A stretch of 64,000 nt of DNA from Trichoplax sp. H2 (GCA_003344405.1 NOWV01000250.1:26355-90354); one strand, 5' to 3'. Shown: positions 1-14,804, counted from the first letter of the stretch. Made by a program: numbers and translations. Notes: generated from the sequence alone by a model not told the origin.

Positions 1-3000
1 TTTCAAGAGTAAAATACATGGAGTAAAAATATTGGATGACTTCTTCTTCTTGATTTTAGATATTAAATATGCTGTCCATGATGATACCCAATCCTTAAAG
101 TTACTTCCTTTCTTAGAACGGAAAATTGGTAGTTGGACTGTCGACCAATCTGTGCTTGCCCCAGTTGTATATCTAAATTAAATAATAACAGTAAAAATCG
201 TGCAGTTCTACAGGATAGTTGTAATAACTGGTGCTAATAATGTAAACTAGGTACTAACATAGTATATCAATATAATACAAAAATAGAAGCTAACGAAACC
301 TATTCAGAAATACAGTATCATAAGGCTATAAACTAAATAAATAAATTTATTACGGATGATAATCGTACAGTTGCATTACGCATATAAGAATATAAATCTA
401 AAATCGCAAAGAGTAGCCTTAAACCTAGAGTGCAAGTGTGGCCGTAAAATTTCCTGAACATTTTCCGGAAACATTTTCCAAAGACGTTGTCCAAAACTGC
501 AATGCCCAATTATTTAACGCAATTAAAAACGAAATTTATGTCTACAAAGAATTCATTACTAGTAAGTTATCTTATTTATGTCCTTATCACAATTAAAACC
601 TCGTTTCATTTGTTGAAGCGCAATCGAACGATTTCAATATTTCTTGAATTGCGTAAGCGTAGCAATCCTGCAGTAATAACGTAAGTATTACAAAAGTTAT
701 ATCGATAATTGCTAATTAAATGACAATTTTGTTTAGAATTACTTGCGATCTCGTATCAGGCGCAGCAAGAAATCCCCGAGCTAATTCATTTATAAGTTCA
801 AAGGCGAAATCTAAGCTATCGCAGTCCGACTGCAACCATTGATATTGTAGGGTATGCAAAACAGTGGATAGAAATTATAATAAACGATTAACTGCTAGAT
901 TTCGTTGTAAATAAATGAAGGAATCAATATCTTAGAAAGCGCTGATAATACTGATTCCGAGTAACCAATTAGACTACAAACTGAATACGCTAACCTCTAA
1001 AAATTTTCTACCAAATGACGATAGTTCAGATACTTTCTCGAGTCTAAATCGGGCGAAAAATGTGGTAAATGATAGAGATACACTCTAACTACGAGAAGGT
1101 TATCAGTAATGCATAAGTTACCTGCCGGGATCAATGGCTCCAATGATGCCTAAGCATTCACCACATAGATTACGCTCTTTGCTACTAGCTAATCGGCAGC
1201 GTCGCAATAGCTAACAAAATTAGTATGAAAATGTCAGCAAATGATAAAGTTTATTGATATATACCTTCTAAACCTTCTAGCTACATATAAAATAATGACT
1301 AAGTTTAATCTTTGATACCTCATTAACAATTTCAGTTACGATTGGATCGGTCTTTTCACTTGATAAAACATATTCATGTATTTGACTCTGAAAACGGTAA
1401 GTTAAAATTATTATTAGCATTAACCACCATAAATAGCCTTGCTTAAAGAGTATACAAAATTACAGTGGCCATAAAGGAGAAGTGATAGTACCTGAAGATC
1501 GTAAAGAACTCTCCTTAGGTTCGATAAAGCATGCAATCGAACGTCAGCACTTTCATGGCAAACTCCTTTCATGATCTGGGATAATTTTTCTTTAGGTCCA
1601 ATCTCACCGCTAACAGTTAAATAAATTATTGTAATTACTTCATGTAATACTGTATATCTTACAATCGATTTTATATGTTACTACGAACCTGTTTGCTCTT
1701 TCTAGCTCTTCTTTTAAGACATTGTTTGCTTTTAACAATTGTGGAACATCCGGTATAAAAGGTATTTCCCGAAAATATTCCTTTAACTGTGATCTGTAAT
1801 ATAGAAATCAATAAATCACACAACTAACTTTTTCTAATACCATTTCGTAAAATATCAAATAACCGACCTATTGTCCACTATTAAATAATCAAGTACAGGT
1901 GAGACAAATTCAGCGTATTTCTTCATCACAGGATATAAAATGGCAATAATTTGGCTTAACATCGGACCTAAGCTGCTCAATTCAACACTACACAAAATAT
2001 TATATCCGTTATAAATAATCGTAGATGCATTACATGTATTGATTTAATTTAAATTGAATATCTATTAATCGCGTATTCCTGGCAGGGTCACAGTTGTACC
2101 TTTTGACAAAGCTATTCCACGCACGACACGCTAGGCGGAGCAATTTTTCTTCACGAAGTTGTAGGCTAGCCCTAAGTATAAATAGAACAATAATGGCCTT
2201 GTAACATATCAAGAATTTCTTGATTATTATTACGGATAGAAGTGGTGAACACTATACTGTATATGCACGGTTAAATAAACCTCAGTATGGCCATGATCTT
2301 GACCCTAACTGCCGTAATGTATTTTACTCCCATCAATTCCATCAGATGTATCAGGCTTTCAAGTGTCTATTTATACATACAAAGATTGCAATTGTTTTTC
2401 TAAATTAGACACTGAAAATCGCCAAAAATATTAACGATATTGATGCTATAATCACGAACTCGTTTTTTCTCTTCAGCATCAGCTGCTCGCAACAAGCTTG
2501 AGTTAAAAAATGTAAGTATTCCAAGTAATTTTGGTTGCAAATAATCAGCCTACAAAGAAGCGTAAAACTATGTAAGAGTAATATTATTCACCCAAAAATA
2601 CTTCTAAATTTGCCGTACTTGTGTATTTACTTACAACAGCCTTTTCTGGATCAGCAAATTCGCATTTGAACGTCTCATCCCAACCAGCTAGCATCAATAG
2701 TCCGTTAAAAACCTAAAGTTATACATGATAAGTTACACTACGTTATAGTCTTATGAAGGCAATTTATTATTACAAAGAGATCAAACTAATGACAATTTTT
2801 AATTATACGCGTATATCAGAGTACGAAGTCGTACCTCAGTAAAATGAGATCCAAGATAAAGTAATAACTGGCCAAGTAGCTTCTGACTACTAGATTTTAG
2901 TAAGCCAAATAAATCAACCGTACTTTCTTCCTGTTAAGAATAAAAAAATAGACTGCCTAAGTCATACGTAATATTGATACGAAAGCGAATAGTGAAGTTT

Positions 3001-6000
3001 TCTTACTTCCACAAAATGAAATGCTTTCTCTTGTATTTCACTATTACAGTTTGTGATTAAAAAAGTTGCTACGTATGGAAAATTATCAACGTACATAAGA
3101 TAATAATCCTATAAGCCAAAGTTAATGCATGAATCAGAGAAATTATATCCATCATATAACGAATAATTTACAAGTTAAATACCATGTTTAACGCCGTCGC
3201 GATTTCCCGCAATAATCCAGAGGCGGTTTTACTTGCTTTACTGGTTAACCGCGGCAATAACAGATATAAAAAATTCTACATTTTACCAAATAAAAGGAAG
3301 ATGTACCAATTAAGTTGGCATGTCATAAAATCTTGAGGATATATTTCAATATTACCTTTAAGAAAGTTCCAATATCTTTGAAAGCGAAAACCCTAACCAC
3401 CTTAGAAATCATGCATGTAAGTATAATACGAAAAATAAATATTGGAACCGCTGAACCCGAATTACAAGATCATTTAAACCCATAATTGAACTAGATACTA
3501 TACCTCTCCAATAGATGTTTCGATCGCTTGTTTTGCTTCCAAAGAATTATCATGAATGTTATCTACTAACACCTTTTCATGTTTTGCAGTCAAAATATTT
3601 TACATCAATAATGCTGAATACATTCCTTCAAGTGATCTCTTATTTTACGAATTTAAATCGTCAATACGCAACTAAGATGTATTTGTTACACCTTTGCGAA
3701 TGCTTCAACGATGAAACCAGACATAGAGTGAATATTTCACTATGCAGAGATGCTTACCTCACAAAGCTTCTCTTTAAATCGGTTAAACAATTTCTCAGGG
3801 CTTAGAGCCTTTGACTTTGCAACAAGTCGTATCTACAGTAATTAATCAATTATCGATATGTTATAATATCGAAATTATATCCGAAATCGGATTATTAAAC
3901 AACATGTAACCTGATCGAACGTAACGGCTACTACAGCACCATAAGTTGACAGTAATCCTTCCAAAAGAGCAATAACCACAACAAGTAACAGTTCTCCCTC
4001 AGCAATTCTGTTTGAAGTGAATACAAAAGATGCCTTTACAATGACTATTTGAAGACTTAAATTATAAGATTAAACATCTGACAGAGCTGCAGGTAAATAT
4101 TAGCACCTTCCAATTTGACCGATAGTAAGATATATCGTTTCCAACAAGCTAAATATTTACGTACAAAAAAGATAAAAATTTGTTAAAATTTAAACCTTCA
4201 TTTCACACTAAATTATTAACATTAAGAATTAGATTACCTATGATTGCTTTCTTTAAGGGCTTTACTTAGAACAGACTTTATTTTCGAAACCACATATCCA
4301 TTCAACGAATTTACTGGCGTGGCAGCAAAATTATTTTGAATGCTGCCTAAAAGATCTTCTGTAGGCGGTGATGTTTCATACAGGAGAAACCGTACTAAAT
4401 AGCTAAAATGAAAATTGCAATAAAAAAATTGATTTGTCGTTTCACAACAATAAAATATCTTAGAATGTAGCTATTACTTTAAAATTAAGTTATCACTACC
4501 TAAATATCAATCGAACTTCATGATCTGGATCATCCACCAAGCCCATTATTGATTTAGCCAGACTGTACGAATCCGAATTTAAAGCAGCTATGTCTGAAAC
4601 AAATAAAATTTGGTAATTTTGCATTGAGTCACTTAATATACTTCACAATATTAAGTATATTAGTAAAGTGACATACACTATTATTTTTTTCAAACTACCT
4701 AAACTGAATACAGAATAATTTAATTAATGCTATATCAAACTCTTTTATATTATATCAATTCGTTAATAAATCTTCATAAAAAAACGAATTTGACTTTACC
4801 TAGATGACTGATGAGCCTTGGTATACTGTTCATAAATGCTACCAAATGTAAAAATAGATAAATCTTTTAGCATGTGTTATCAATCATAATCTATAATGTA
4901 TTTTATTATACATTAAATATTTACCTAGCTTTATGGATCGGGAACACTTTACGTCTAACAATTTCATGAACGGCAATAAAATTTCCGCGTCGGCACATAA
5001 AACCGCTTAGACAGAAAAAGCACAAATTCGCTATAACCCTTCTGATAAACTAAAATAACAGGGAAACGATGAAATTTACCAGAACCGCGCTCCGCTGATG
5101 AATAACTATCTTCAATTAGCTTCTGACAATACGAACAGTGAAGAGTAGTTCCATCGGCAATAGTGCTATCGAATGAGATATTGCTTGACCTGCAAATGTT
5201 CATATAATAGAATAACTGTAATAATCCCGTACGTAATTATGAATGCAAACCCTCCTCATACCATTGTAATTTCGGAGATTGCGAAAGTGCACAGGCAATA
5301 CTGCCTATACAAGATGCAACGGTTTCTTTTATACTACATGAATCGGTATCTAAAATATTCCTGAATGAAGATAAAAGAAATTCATTTACATTTTTAAACT
5401 TTTTAAGGATATCGCTGCAATGAATGCATAAGCTGAAAATATTATAGACTTACGATAAATAAGATATAATTTCATGATAATACTGCACCCCTAAATTGGT
5501 CAGAAATTGAGGCACTGATTTTACCGCTGCTATTCTTAATGATTCATTGTTGGATGGCAACAAGCATTTCTTAAAGACTTCCATTCGAAAAGAAGGTGCA
5601 ACACCGTAAGGTAGCAAAGCAAGATTGTGGATACTACCACACTTGCTATCATCTACATATAAAAATTATTAAGGTTAATATACTGTACAATCTCCATTTC
5701 ACGCAAAACTTGAATAATGGCGAGAACCTACCTAAATACTTGGTAATGGCAGTACTAATAGATTTGATATCATTATCTATAATCATATCTATACAATCTT
5801 GGTTAATCTCATGAATCCAAGGTAAAGAAACCAGGTTAGTTAGATAATACAATAAATCATCAGATAACGTTAAGACTTCACTAGGATAACACAAGTTCAG
5901 GATAGCACCAGCAGAATTGATAATAATTTTATAAACGGCTTCCAGGTTAACTACTAACTCTAGTTCATCCTCTACTATACTCTTTAAGCGCAGTAAAATA

Positions 6001-9000
6001 TTTTTCCATGTAGTATATAATAGCGATAATTGATCACTATTAAACCAAGAATTCTTAATCGCATATAATGAAAGATTGATCCCAGACTCTGGGTTAACAA
6101 TCTCTGAACTGCCTTGAAGTACATTATCTGAATTTAAATTTTGCGACATATATTGTGATCCCTTTGCACAGCCATAACTGATGCTACTTGTATTACGAGT
6201 TGATGGGCTTAATAATAATACCATGATATTACATCTCGCAAAAGTTTCAATACATATGCGGATGCCTTCCATAGTTTGGACAATCTATAGGGGTTAGATA
6301 TTTAATAACCATTTACGCGAAAAATTGCCTGATCAAAAATTTATCAATGAAAATGGATATCTAGAGGTTCAATCGATATTCACAAAGATGCTTTACCTCC
6401 AGTACGTCGAGTCCCTCGAAAGATTTTGATAGCAAACTACATAGATCAAAATACCTTTTGGACATCATTGCAAAAGCTACAGAATCATAATTTAAATTAT
6501 CCGTGACGTCACTAAAAAATAAAAATTTAGCATTTTGGTAATCATTAACAAATTTCATCGATATGCACATCTATACAACAAATAGTATAACAATAAGTAA
6601 CTATAATATAAACCTCTCAAATATAAATAGGATTTGGCTTATTTATTTACCCAGTCGAAGATGCGTTTACATTTTTAACAACAGAATCATCCAGTTTTGC
6701 TTTCTTTGGACTCGGTTGACTGTAAATATAGTACAACACCATACAGACTTAAATAACTGAAGAAGCATACTTTAATAATTTAAAACAAGGATACTTCAAA
6801 GATAGAAGCCTTACTCTTCCGCATCTAAACCATGGCTAATTGTCTGAGGCAGCTATTCAAACAAGATATCAAAAAGCATTATGATCTACACGGGATAGAA
6901 TATTGATTTCTGATGCTAACTCATGAAACTATTAAATTTAGAATTACCTTATTTAAATTATCTTGGTAAGATATTTCAAGCCATGACCATTGGCTTAGTG
7001 GACCTAGAAGTGGCTATACAAATTGAAAAAGTAAAGTTGAGTGATACAACGATATCCTTTTAAGGCATTGAAAGTAATTGATTGAACCTGTTGATTACAG
7101 TCGGAACCAATTTGAGAGATTAGCCAATTTAACACCTCAGATGTAAAGCCAATTAAGCATGTTTGGTTATTTTTACGCCTTTGCAATGCTTCGTAACATC
7201 CAATGCTATATAGAGCATGGCAAACAGGCACAGCAAGAGATTTTTGATCCCGAATACAAAAATTCGTATGTAAATTTAGCAAAGTAACAACACCCGTTAA
7301 AATTTGCTCGATATACTCTCTAGAAATTTTAAATTCTTCCATCAAAGGTGTAGCTTGAACGATACCAGCCGATGTATTGTATGGTAACAGAACATTAAAG
7401 CATGAATCAATGCTCAATTCCAATCCAGAACTTATGCATAAATAAATGTAGGGTACAAATTGTTAGTATATTTTATAAAAACACACAGAGACTAAAATTT
7501 TGCAAAGCAATAAATGATGCCATTAGTAAATTAATACTAAAGTGATTACAAATTATACAAACCTAATAGAATTAGCATGGGAATATAATGCAAAATTTAG
7601 TAATGCCAGTACACAGTTAATAAAATATTCACATAATGTTGGTTTTGGGATAATATTATTATCAATTAGAGCCGAACATAGCCGAACTGTAACCTATAAT
7701 GAGATATATAAGATACTTTAAAATATGAAAAATAAAAGCTTAAAGTCATAGCTTCTTATTCTACCAACATTCTTGATCTCTATAGTGCCAGTATCTAATT
7801 GATAGATTAGTATTGGCCATAACTCTATGCCGCAATCAAGGACAAATTGGCATATGCAATCGCAGACATCCAGCAACATTTTACTGTGGAAGGTAAATTG
7901 TATTTTTAGATGTCAGTAAGTAGAGTATCGTATCATATATGCATCATAAGTGAATGCAACAGTTACAGTTTAAAAATATAGATTTACGTGATATGTAATT
8001 GTAATGAGAAGAAATTATTAGGTGAGGAAATTTTTATAGGTTTGTGAGAAAAGTCTTCGTCACCACTTGTTTTCATAAAGGTAATCTAATAAAATAGATA
8101 AAATTACAGCAATTATACAAGTCAAAAAGAGTGTATACAATTATGCGAATATATAGTACATATTTAGATATCATACAGGATAATAGAAATATACATTATA
8201 GTGAAGCAGAAAGTCTCTTATTACCGAGTTTAACTCACTGTCCTCCAAAACAAAGCAATTAATTTCTACAGCATTTTGTAAATCCAAATCGGTAAATTCG
8301 GTATTGCTTAAACCTAATTTGGTATCCACACATAGTTGCCATTAAAGGTATATCTTTCATGCACACAGGTACTATGAATAGATTCACAACAATCGCTATT
8401 TCATAAGTAGTTATGAATTCTATTACTCACTCATCAAGATCATGACAAATTCTTCTATTATTTCTCGAAAGAAAATTAAGTCTTTCAATTCTATAAGCTA
8501 TCCATAAACATAATAGTATAATTGTCATCATTAGTATTTATCTAAGCAAAATATTCCCTCAAATTCTGCATAAATCTAAGGATAGAAATAAGAAATACTA
8601 TCATTTATAGGTTCAACTTTACTTACTTTTAATATACTGATAATTATCTGTGAGGAAGTTGAATGCAATTTCTGACAGTCCGATGAAGCCAATAAATGCA
8701 TTAATTTACACGTTATCCATTTGATGAAAGCTATTAAAGGTATTCAAAAAAATATTAACTGAAGTAAGCTCCATTAATGACATCAAGAATAAACTCTATT
8801 TCTATTTATAAATTCTTACCTATCCTCGTATGTTACCCTTTGCATGTTATACATACTTACGGTTATTACACTGCCGATACTAGTAATTTACCTTTTGATG
8901 TTACGTCGATTGCTTCGAAAGTTTCAGGCACAAAACATTCCGGTTGGTCGCTAACCAAATGTTGCATGAAAGAGAGTAATGTTTCCGGTTGTGAACTAAT

Positions 9001-9391
9001 ACCAGTTTTTTTGGCTAACTGCGTTGACACTTCGGGAATTAATGTGGCCAGAAGAAGATCGATATTAAAATAGAAATTAAGAAATTGTAAAAAATTACGA
9101 TGTTATGTCACAGTATGATACAACATTGTATCATGAATAAGGAACAAGTAAAATACCTGTATGCATACAGGTAAAAATTGCCGAATTTACAAATAAGTCA
9201 TGGAAATTTAAACTATCTAAAGTGAATCACTATATGGCTATTGCATAGATACTTTTGAACAATTTACCTTCTTCAATGTTCAATAAGTATCTGCTAACCA
9301 AATGGCAGAGTAAATTACGTGTTTCCAAGATTCTTTGATCAGGTTCGACATTTTGAACTCTGCATATTGAATCAAATAATCGTATTAGTAG
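1..9391 (-). CDS. ATR: ATR checkpoint kinase, N-terminal half (gene runs off left edge)
   Basis: ATR is the PIKK-family serine/threonine kinase that senses replication stress with ATRIP in the nucleus. Only the HEAT-repeat N-terminal half is here; the FAT, kinase and FATC regions lie beyond position 1. Identification rests on exon-by-exon resemblance to vertebrate ATR as I remember it: ADYLQPKLLGILTFFN (2549-2413), ACRAWNSFVK (2171-2100), LCGECLGIIGAIDPG (1210-1122), YAIQEILKSFDC (667-600), VQEILRPHLHSR with STDW (496-1), SPKKAKLDDS (6719-6671) and LPWIHE (6284-5732). Exons whose phases chain without a break are 3450-3356, 3275-3183, 3108-3007, 2930-2835, 2712-2635, 2549-2413, 2171-2100, 1987-1868, 1793-1689, 1609-1492, 1387-1319, 1210-1122, 1043-995, 829-743, 667-600, 496-425 and 172-1. 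The start codon was not found; the most upstream exon I can support is 9391-9268. Confidence 0.93.
3356..9391 (-). CDS. ATR: ATR 5' exons, less precisely delimited
   Basis: This is the N-terminal alpha-solenoid part of ATR. Firm exons are 9391-9268 (ends NIEE, phase 1), 9029-8891 (LAKKTG then LLSFMQHLV, like the vertebrate VELVKKTD...LLDFIQHI block), 6719-6671 (the short SPKKAKLDDS segment before the central solenoid), 6284-5732 (553 nt, acceptor cctatag, donor gtaggt, contains LVSLPWIHE) and 3450-3356. Approximate exons are ~8330-8220, ~7890-7770, ~7690-7560, 7440-7004, ~6480-6398, ~5600-5457 (SLRIAAVKSVPQFL), ~5190-4925, ~4850-4800, ~4596-4503 (MGLVDDPDHEVRLIF), ~4405-4238, ~4150-4108, ~4012-3905, ~3830-3770 and ~3600-3505. 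The N-terminal solenoid of ATR is weakly conserved, so several of these boundaries could be wrong by tens of bases. Confidence 0.75.
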
Positions 9392-12300
9392 CTGGATGTA
9401 TTATAGCTCGTTGGATAGCATGTCAAATCCGGTGTGGTCCGACTACTGTACCAATTGTATTGTATGCAATACTAATTCGGAAAAATTAGCGGATTGTTTC
9501 TTGTTGATTCGATTAATGAACGTTAGCAAACTACCAAATAGATACTGCTCGTAGTAAAGAAATAGCTATAGTACAGTAGTTTAAAGAAAAATATATTGAT
9601 GTTGAAATATAACAACCTATGTATAGTACGCTAAACTCCTATTGTACGAGACTGAAGTTGGATAATATTGTCTGTCCTTTTGGATATTGAAATCGCCTAG
9701 GAAAGAACTTGCGGCTATAATCACAGTATCAAAAAGGAGTGCAATTATCTTGTACAACGTAGCTGAATGAAAGGTATGGAAATGATGAGAGCGATTATTA
9801 TCATAAAAAAGAATAAACATCATGCATTCCATTCCAACTTGAGTATTATAAATATAGCTAAAGGAAATTAAACACTGTACAGTACTGACTATCCTGTAGG
9901 CATTGCACTGTTTACAACTTTCAAGGCGAGCTATCGACCCAGTAGACTACGCATTACTTTCTAGTTTGGCCATGTTGATAGCCTACCGCTTTGACCTCAT
10001 GATCAAGCATCGTATACTGTAAATATCCATGATGGTCATATTAAGCATTTCCTGTCTATCAATACTATGCCGCGATAGCGAATAATGATGAAGATTAAAA
10101 GAGTGTTGCAATCAACGTTGTAGTAGCTAATATACTACCGCAATAGTTGTACTTCTATCAACAGTAAAATCAAAATAATCTCCAAATAATCATTTCATAT
10201 AGCAACGAGCTAAAGTCAAGGTAGCGACACATAAACATGAACTGCATGGAAGAATCAAAATATTGCAAATATCGTCTCAACCTGTTCGCAAAATCGATGA
10301 CGATTTGCTTGAGTTTTGACTGAGTTCCGCTTGAAGATGGACGTCCTGACATTTCGACCCAAAATAATGCTAATAGACTTGAAATAGGATCTCAGTAATT
10401 AGAATCAGCGTTAGCGAGGATAACCACCGATCAATTTGCGGTGTTTACCATGCAAATCCAAGTCAAATACGATATGCTTTACGCGCGTTGGAACACCGAT
10501 GATCTGTAAAATTTTTTGTCACCCTTTTGATTAGTTTCTTTAAGAATTGTCCATCATTCCAACTTGATAATCTTTTCAATCGATATTGTAGACATGACAA
10601 CTGATTTGCACTATATGTATTGTACAGTTGTACACTTATTTTACGGTACACTAGTACCGATGGCCAACCAGCCTAAACACGTTCTGTACCGTGGTCGGTA
10701 GCGTGCAAAATATACTGTCACTCCCCGGAGAGTCTATTTTCTCCTATATTGCTGTCTATCCTGATAGAAAATACGATCCAAGGGGGTGACATTTGATTTT
10801 GCACATTGCAGAACAGTGTCAGTATGGCTTCACTATCTACTGTAACTGCTGATCGCAGTCTACGTATATCTCGACGGCATTGAAGTAGCTCAATTTTATC
10901 CTCGATGTCTTCAATCTCTTGTTTAAATGTCTTAAGTGATCGTAACAGCACTTATTGAAATAGTTTCTGGTACCTGTTTACAGCCAAGCACTAAAACTAT
11001 CGATTGGACAATATACTGTATAAATGTCTCAGGTGTGGTATTGAAACGTCTCAAAGGAGACTACTTCGTACTACTTACCGTACCGCTGAAGATAACTTCT
11101 TAATTTTGTACTAGATACAGTTTCAGCGATTTCTTGCTAGAGCTTCTCAAAATGATAATACTCAGAAGCTATTGACTAACTAAAACCTTAATTAAAAAGG
11201 AAGAGAGGTACAGGAAACGGTAGTTTACCTAGTAAGAATGTGGAGACGGATTATTTTACTAGTCATTTCAACTGTATCGCATGTCTGCAGCGGTATGCTA
11301 TATACTGTCTACGATGCACGTCCAAATGAGCTACAACATGGCTGCAAACATGTTGCTAAGTTAGTTTTGCACAGTATGGTATACGGTTTCATTAATGCCG
11401 TCTAATAGAATGACCGGAAAAATGATCCACATTATTCCCTCTCTTTTCTTTTGAGTTATCCCTGCTGGTATACACCATTTTGGAAGAAACTGCTACTAAG
11501 GGCGAGAGACGACCAACAACTGCTGATTGGCAGAAATGTGGAGCCTGGTTCTGTACATACAACGTTTGTCATCTTAAGTAACTGTAAAGTTACAGATGGA
11601 CACTCATTTGTACAATAGTAGCCATCCAATTGATTCCGTATTGTATCAATTAGGTAAGTAGTCACCAGTGATAAAGGAACTACTAAAAGGAAAGAGAAGG
11701 CAAGCAATGGCCGTTCACTGCAAAATAACAATGGGATTGACCATGATTCCAGTCATTGCAGTATACGCTATCACTGAAATCGTATTCCATACTGTACAAA
11801 ACCATAAGCAGCTACCACAAATACATTTGCAGCACCATACTATAACGTGTATGGATCTATTAGCTCATCCAGATTGCTATGGAGAACTCATTACATAAAT
11901 AATAAAACTTGCAGTACTGTTGGCATAGGAAGTCGAAAGAAAAATCTTTCTTTCTTTTACTTCTATCATGGACTACTCGGAAGAAGACAGAGTTCAGCTC
12001 CTAGATCGACCATTCCTCGGATGGACGGACTTCCCTTACCAAAAATAAGGCTCTAAAATGGCTGCTTAGTATAGATCTGCTGTGTCTGTAATTACTGTTA
12101 CTAATTTAAATATATAACATCGACAATCTTACATAACTGTCTCCAAGTAGGTGTGAGAAAAAGATAATAAGATTCAACTTAATATTACTTGATTAATCTA
12201 GAAAAAAATTAATCAATTCAAAATCGACCGTCTACACACTAAAGTACTGTCATAACGAGGCGAGGCCGAAATGTCTACCCGTCCAAGAGGGATCAATCCA

Positions 12301-14804
12301 GGTCTTCTTCTAGTAGTCCATGTCTCTACCTCCATCGATTAGATTCTGCTTGAATTGACAATAAATCCTTTAATCTAGTCTGAATAGCACAATTCAAGCA
12401 AGATACTACATATAAGCGTCTTTCATGTCGTATAAAGTGTACAAGAGTGCATATTGTATGGCTCGATAAGCCATTGAAAAACTTGGTAGTATAGTACTTA
12501 ATAACTGTAGATATGCATGCAATCATCGACAATTGTAATACTTGGCAGGATTGCTGGTCTAGTAAGTCTTTATCGATCAAATTTTGCTTGAATAACATTA
12601 TTGAATCTAATTTCAATGACTACAGTAAATTCAAGCAAAACAGATACTGAGATTAATCGTTATCGATATGGTAGTGTTTAACAGGTCAAGTCTTAAAAGT
12701 ATTAAGTATTTCTATCCCTACCCTGAACCAGTCATTCAATAATACATAAATTATTTCCCAAATGTAGCGGATAAAATAGTTTATTACTTCAGTTAAAATA
12801 AAGCTATTGTTGAATATGACAGTAGCGAACTTAGATCACGTACGCTATACACAGCTAGCTCTCAAACTGAAACTCCCTCCTGAAGGAATCAGCCTTCAAT
12901 GTCCTTCATTGCAACTGGCATTCTAACTTAAGACTACAGCTTTCGTCTCTAAATGATTCACTCAAGAACGGATCAAATGATGCCAGAATGCCATTATTGT
13001 GTATTATAGTTTATAATGTGCCTTTTGATATGCTGCTATATTGCTAAGACATTGCCTACTGTAATGGTGATATATTGTTGTATAAAATTACTTTATTTCT
13101 CTCAATACTTAGTACAGACAGGTTTAGTCTCGCCATCTTACTTGCGATTATTGGAATCTCTATAGAATCTATTATCTTACAACATGGAATTCTTCGCCGA
13201 TCGAATTCGGCTTGAATTGATTTCACTGAGTCTAGTTTAAAGGGTATTCAAGCGGATTATTAATCTATCAGTAATGTATACGCGTAGAAGGTGAGCCTGC
13301 TATGCTCTTTCCAGTCTGTAGCAAGTAGCCAAGCAGGAGCTTTCTTAAAATCGTAAAATCAAGCAGTTAAAACTTGATATACGCACGGCTGAACAAGTAC
13401 TGTAACACCTTCTAGTGATGTAATTTTTCTTTTCCTTGCCAAATGTTCAATGAATGATTTCATCATCTCGGCCATAAGCTACAACTACTTGATCAACTGT
13501 AAGCGCAATTGACTATTCTAAGTCACGTCATGCTCTATTTCATATTCCTATCCGCTTTTAAAATACTCCTACACTACTATTATTAGCCGAAATTACCGCG
13601 ACACATTAAAAGTCTATGCTATCCTTTATTTTTATAAGAATGTTAGTAAAAGACATTGCCATCACTGCAGTCATACTCTCGTATACGTGTATAAATCAAC
13701 CTAACGGCAAGTAAAGAGTAGATTACTATTTCAAAACTTTAATATCGATTTACTAGCGGCAAAACGACAATGCTAAGCTATGACGCACACCTACAAATCC
13801 AGTGCAAGATGATCAATGTCTCGAATGATATTATACTACACGAAACCATTAATTGCTTATAATGTCCAGGATTACCCGTTTTAGGTGCAGAAATAGTAAT
13901 CAACTTGTTTCAATTTTCCATTTAAACAACTGCGTTATCCCATACGGTAATCAAACTACTTACAGGGGAAGCCTTATAATATTCCAAACTGGGAGTGGAG
14001 ATGTAGCTCTGATCTTGTCATCGGTTAATCATATATATATATATTTAAATGCAATAACAGAGTAGTTACTAGATGTAAGTTACTGCCTGAGTAATTACCA
14101 GGCAATCAATTTCCAATGTAAATTAATCGTTACAAGTATATCGTAATTAAATAAAATACTAGCTAGCTAGAATAGATCATCGTATTGAGAGCATGAAGAA
14201 ATAATCAAAGTTATTGAATACTAGCAAGTACACTATTCAAAGAACAGCATGCTGATAGAAAACTTGATCGAAATGACTCCTCTTGAGGTTATTAGACCTT
14301 TTCATTTGAATGTATTAGAGCGGATTGAGCCACTTTTACAACACCAGATGAGAGGATTAGATAGTAATTTCTCATAATACAATTTGTCATTAAAGATCAT
14401 ATTCAATTTATGGCAAATTCTCTTTTAGTAAACTCTGAAATGAGTACAGTAGTAGAAATTATGGCTTAATCGAAAATTATTATAGTTCCACGCCAAAGAC
14501 AGTAGTATCCACTGTTAATTTAATTATTACGTGAAAACATTACAGCTTCTGTGCAATTTTAATTGCAGCAAGTCAGTTTTATTTATCATTGCAGCCAATC
14601 TATCCATACAAGTAATAAGGTGCAGTATAATGCTATCGTAGCCTGCTTATCTTTTCTTATGAAAGTCATCCATTCCATTTTACTTAAAATGTTACACAGC
14701 GTTTTATATACTGTATATGTAACGTAGTATCAACCCCTCACTGGCTTTCTCCTCCATTCTGAGAAAATTTACACATAAAATCAGGATGAAGATAGATAAC
14801 CAAT
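9392..14804. other. ATR to Nav-A spacer, no convincing gene
   Basis: This stretch should contain the ATR promoter and first exon (right of 9391) and the Nav-A 3' UTR (left of 14805). An AATAAA on the minus strand at 14583-14578 is a possible Nav-A polyadenylation signal, about 220 nt past the stop. Open frames here are short (under about 100 codons) and none has flanking splice sites plus a recognisable motif. A small family of inverted-repeat units sits at 12340-13262 and is listed separately. Confidence 0.6.
12340..13262. repeat. Three copies of a ~65 bp inverted-repeat element
   Basis: Three units share the consensus CGATnnnATTnnGCTTGAAT on one side and the complementary ATTCAAGC on the other, with a 28-36 nt spacer. 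Copy 1 has arms 12347-12357 and 12390-12400 (11 bp perfect). Copy 2 has arms 12582-12593 and 12629-12640 (12 bp perfect). Copy 3 has arms 13210-13217 and 13246-13253 (8 bp). The spacers are also related: copies 2 and 3 run in the same direction and copy 1 is inverted. They look like miniature hairpin elements or a degenerate non-autonomous repeat; no transposase is nearby. Confidence 0.5.

Noticed and set aside
58-180. Plus-strand open frame that looks like a terminal exon of a gene ending at 180
   Set aside because: It is the complement of an ATR exon. The minus-strand reading (STDWSTVQLPIF, NFKDWVSSW) matches ATR and its phase continues the upstream ATR exons.
3515-3805. Plus-strand 96-codon frame
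   Set aside because: Overlaps ATR exons on the minus strand and has no splice context or motif.
5401-5425. ATATCCTT on the minus strand in ATR, a possible U12 donor
   Set aside because: It falls just inside an exon start (ttgcag/CGATATCC) and codes for DILKKF, so it is coding sequence, not a donor.
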